From Dyella_A sp050749815 (GTDB taxonomy: Bacteria; Pseudomonadota; Gammaproteobacteria; Xanthomonadales; Rhodanobacteraceae), in assembly GCF_050749815.1 (NCBI RefSeq), contig NZ_CP192735.1, positions 2,914,001 to 2,978,000 on the forward strand: 64,000 nucleotides of DNA. The letters are read 5' to 3'. Under the pieces are notes generated by a model. The model was not told the origin of the DNA and searched no databases. It worked only from the letters and a program-made list of their open reading frames with translations. The translations under genes and the position numbers were made by a program. Positions 62,695-64,000 of this stretch are shown here, piece after piece (positions within the stretch are counted from its first letter, which is position 1; every line of letters starts with the position of its first letter).

Positions 62695-64000
62695 TCACGG
62701 CGACTGCGGCGGGGTTCCCTGCAGCAGCGGCGGCTGCGCCTCGTACCACTTCGACGCACCGACCAGGTGGAAATCCCGCTGGCCCTGGCCCTGGCCCAGC
62801 GCCACGCCGAGTCCGAGCACGCCCCAGCGCGCGTAGAGCACGCCGTCGGGCTTGCCGTCGAGGATGCGCAGCCGCGCATCGAGATCCACCCGGCGGTTAT
62901 GCGCGCGCACGTCGTCGAGCACGAACTGCGCGCGATCATCCTTGCGCTTGCCCACCAGCAGCTGGCCGGTGGCGTCCAGCTCGCCGACGTCGACGATGCG
63001 CGCGATCCAGGCCGGAAAGGCGTGCCGCTTGGCGAACAGCGCCAGCAGCACGCTGGCGTCCTTCATCCGCAGCTTCGCATCACCGCGCAGGCGGAACGGT
63101 TCGTTCCAGTCCAGTACGCCGTGCTGCAGGGTCGCCTTGGCCCACCACGCGCGATCGTCCGCATCGTCCAGCCGCACGTGGCTCAGCGCCACGCCGAATG
63201 ACGACAGCGCATAGCGACGCGGCGCGGTTTGCTGCGCGTGGTCGAGCGAGGCGTCCATGTTGAGGTCGGTATGCAGGCGCGCCACGCCCAGCGCGACGTC
63301 CAAGCCTTGGCCGTCGAGGTGGAGCTGGCCGGCGGTGACCACGCCCCCGCCGCCGAGCACGAGATCGGCGCTGCTGCGGCCATGGCCGCCGAGGATGCGC
63401 ACGCTCTCGCCCGGCAGATAGCGGTTGTAGGTGCGCAGGTCGGGAATGCGCGCATCGCGGAAGTGCAACCGGCCGCGCGCCTGCTCGGCGAAGCGGCTGA
63501 GCATGGCACTCGAGTGCAGGTCGATCGCCAGGTCGTTACCGTGCAGGTACACCGCGTCGGGCTGTGCCGCCGCGGCGAGCGTATAGCGGTCGGCGGCGAT
63601 CGACAGCGTCACCGGGTGCTCGCCCTGGCCCTCGACGCGGGCCTTGGCGCGGGCGTGCCCGGCGAACTCGTTGTCGAACACGCCCGCACGCAGGTTGACC
63701 CCCGGCAGTTCCGCGTGGCTACCGGGCTGCAGCACGCCTTGGCTCAGGCGCACGTCGGCATCCAGTTCGCCTGCCCCCTGCAGGCGCAGCCAGTCCTTGG
63801 CCAGCAGCGGCCCGAGCCAGTCGAGCGAGGCGAAGTGCCAGTGCAGCTGGAGCGATCCGTCCAGATGCGACCACGCATCGGCGCTGGCCAGGCGGCGCAG
63901 GTGCCGGCCCGCATAGCGCAGCTCGAGCTGCGCGCGGCGTTCGTCGTCGCCGGGCGAGGACACCGCGCGAGCACGCAGTTGCAGTTCGTCGGCGTGGGCC
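62695..64000 (-). CDS. AsmA-like / DUF3971-type envelope protein, partial
   Basis: The last 434 codons of a minus-strand gene that continues past the window edge; the frame is open through base 64000. It has repeated beta-strand-rich units such as LQGAGELDADVRLSQGVL and GELDATGQLLVGKR, with no catalytic motif, like AsmA/TamB-type proteins that bridge the inner membrane and periplasm. A GTG at 63963 is not the true start. Without the N-terminus the family call is tentative. Confidence 0.55.
   Translation of the reverse strand, partial: AHADELQLRARAVSSPGDDERRAQLELRYAGRHLRRLASADAWSHLDGSLQLHWHFASLDWLGPLLAKDWLRLQGAGELDADVRLSQGVLQPGSHAELPGVNLRAGVFDNEFAGHARAKARVEGQGEHPVTLSIAADRYTLAAAAQPDAVYLHGNDLAIDLHSSAMLSRFAEQARGRLHFRDARIPDLRTYNRYLPGESVRILGGHGRSSADLVLGGGGVVTAGQLHLDGQGLDVALGVARLHTDLNMDASLDHAQQTAPRRYALSSFGVALSHVRLDDADDRAWWAKATLQHGVLDWNEPFRLRGDAKLRMKDASVLLALFAKRHAFPAWIARIVDVGELDATGQLLVGKRKDDRAQFVLDDVRAHNRRVDLDARLRILDGKPDGVLYARWGVLGLGVALGQGQGQRDFHLVGASKWYEAQPPLLQGTPPQSP

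Overview
The window reads as chromosomal DNA of a high-G+C gammaproteobacterium of the Xanthomonadales/Lysobacterales. The family Rhodanobacteraceae (Dyella, Rhodanobacter or Frateuria-like) is my best guess, by inference from protein character, gene content and GTAGGAGC-ended REP-like repeats. No rRNA, tRNA, CRISPR array, transposase or phage gene was seen. About 50 protein genes are supported, nearly all chromosomal housekeeping or envelope genes packed with short gaps.

Layout. 1-6.7 kb: a YcgL protein, a very large membrane-anchored ankyrin protein, a Kef-type K+/H+ antiporter and a secreted glutaminyl cyclotransferase. 6.7-21.4 kb is the accessory part. A two-partner secretion locus on the minus strand runs in B-A-I order: an FhaC/CdiB-type outer-membrane transporter, a 3565-residue FhaB/CdiA-type exoprotein, and a small membrane protein starting 11 bases after the exoprotein stop. 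The last ~260 codons of the exoprotein, the small gene and two further orphan exported-protein genes lie in DNA visibly poorer in G+C than the rest. This fits a contact-dependent inhibition or polymorphic-toxin locus with an exchangeable tip, and it is the best candidate for an undescribed system here.

21.6-28.7 kb: an esterase, hemB, and a sugar-use group. The group has a lone MalK/UgpC-type ATPase diverging from a GH1 beta-glucosidase across a LacI-type operator palindrome, followed by glucokinase and a HAD phosphatase. A small lipoprotein built from three GS(P/A)EW repeats follows. 28.7-36.3 kb: a SNF2-type helicase, secB-gpsA, rpmB-rpmG with promoter and terminator, a DUF3016 protein and an acyl desaturase. 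36.4-42.2 kb: a tightly overlapped GldA/GldF/GldG/DUF4340 ABC operon, then gnd and mutM, with mutM lying between two long inverted repeats. 42.3-50.6 kb: an unrecognised protein, thymidine kinase without most zinc ligands, a flavin-dependent halogenase-like oxidoreductase, rep helicase, an AI-2E-family permease, an e(P4)-type lipoprotein phosphatase and a second lipoprotein. 50.6-64 kb: plsB, an exported amidohydrolase, ubiE, a TMEM175-type channel, two glutathione transferases, a Tat-exported phosphoesterase, a DMT exporter with a divergent Lrp regulator, proline iminopeptidase, an EF-hand protein, and an AsmA-like protein cut by the window edge.

A recurring theme is that several proteins with zinc-dependent and zinc-free forms appear here in the zinc-free form: HemB with the magnesium-type aspartate/alanine site, L28 and L33 without cysteine pairs, and Tdk with one remaining ligand. 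MutM keeps its zinc finger. Function calls rest on motifs and family memory; no database search was run.
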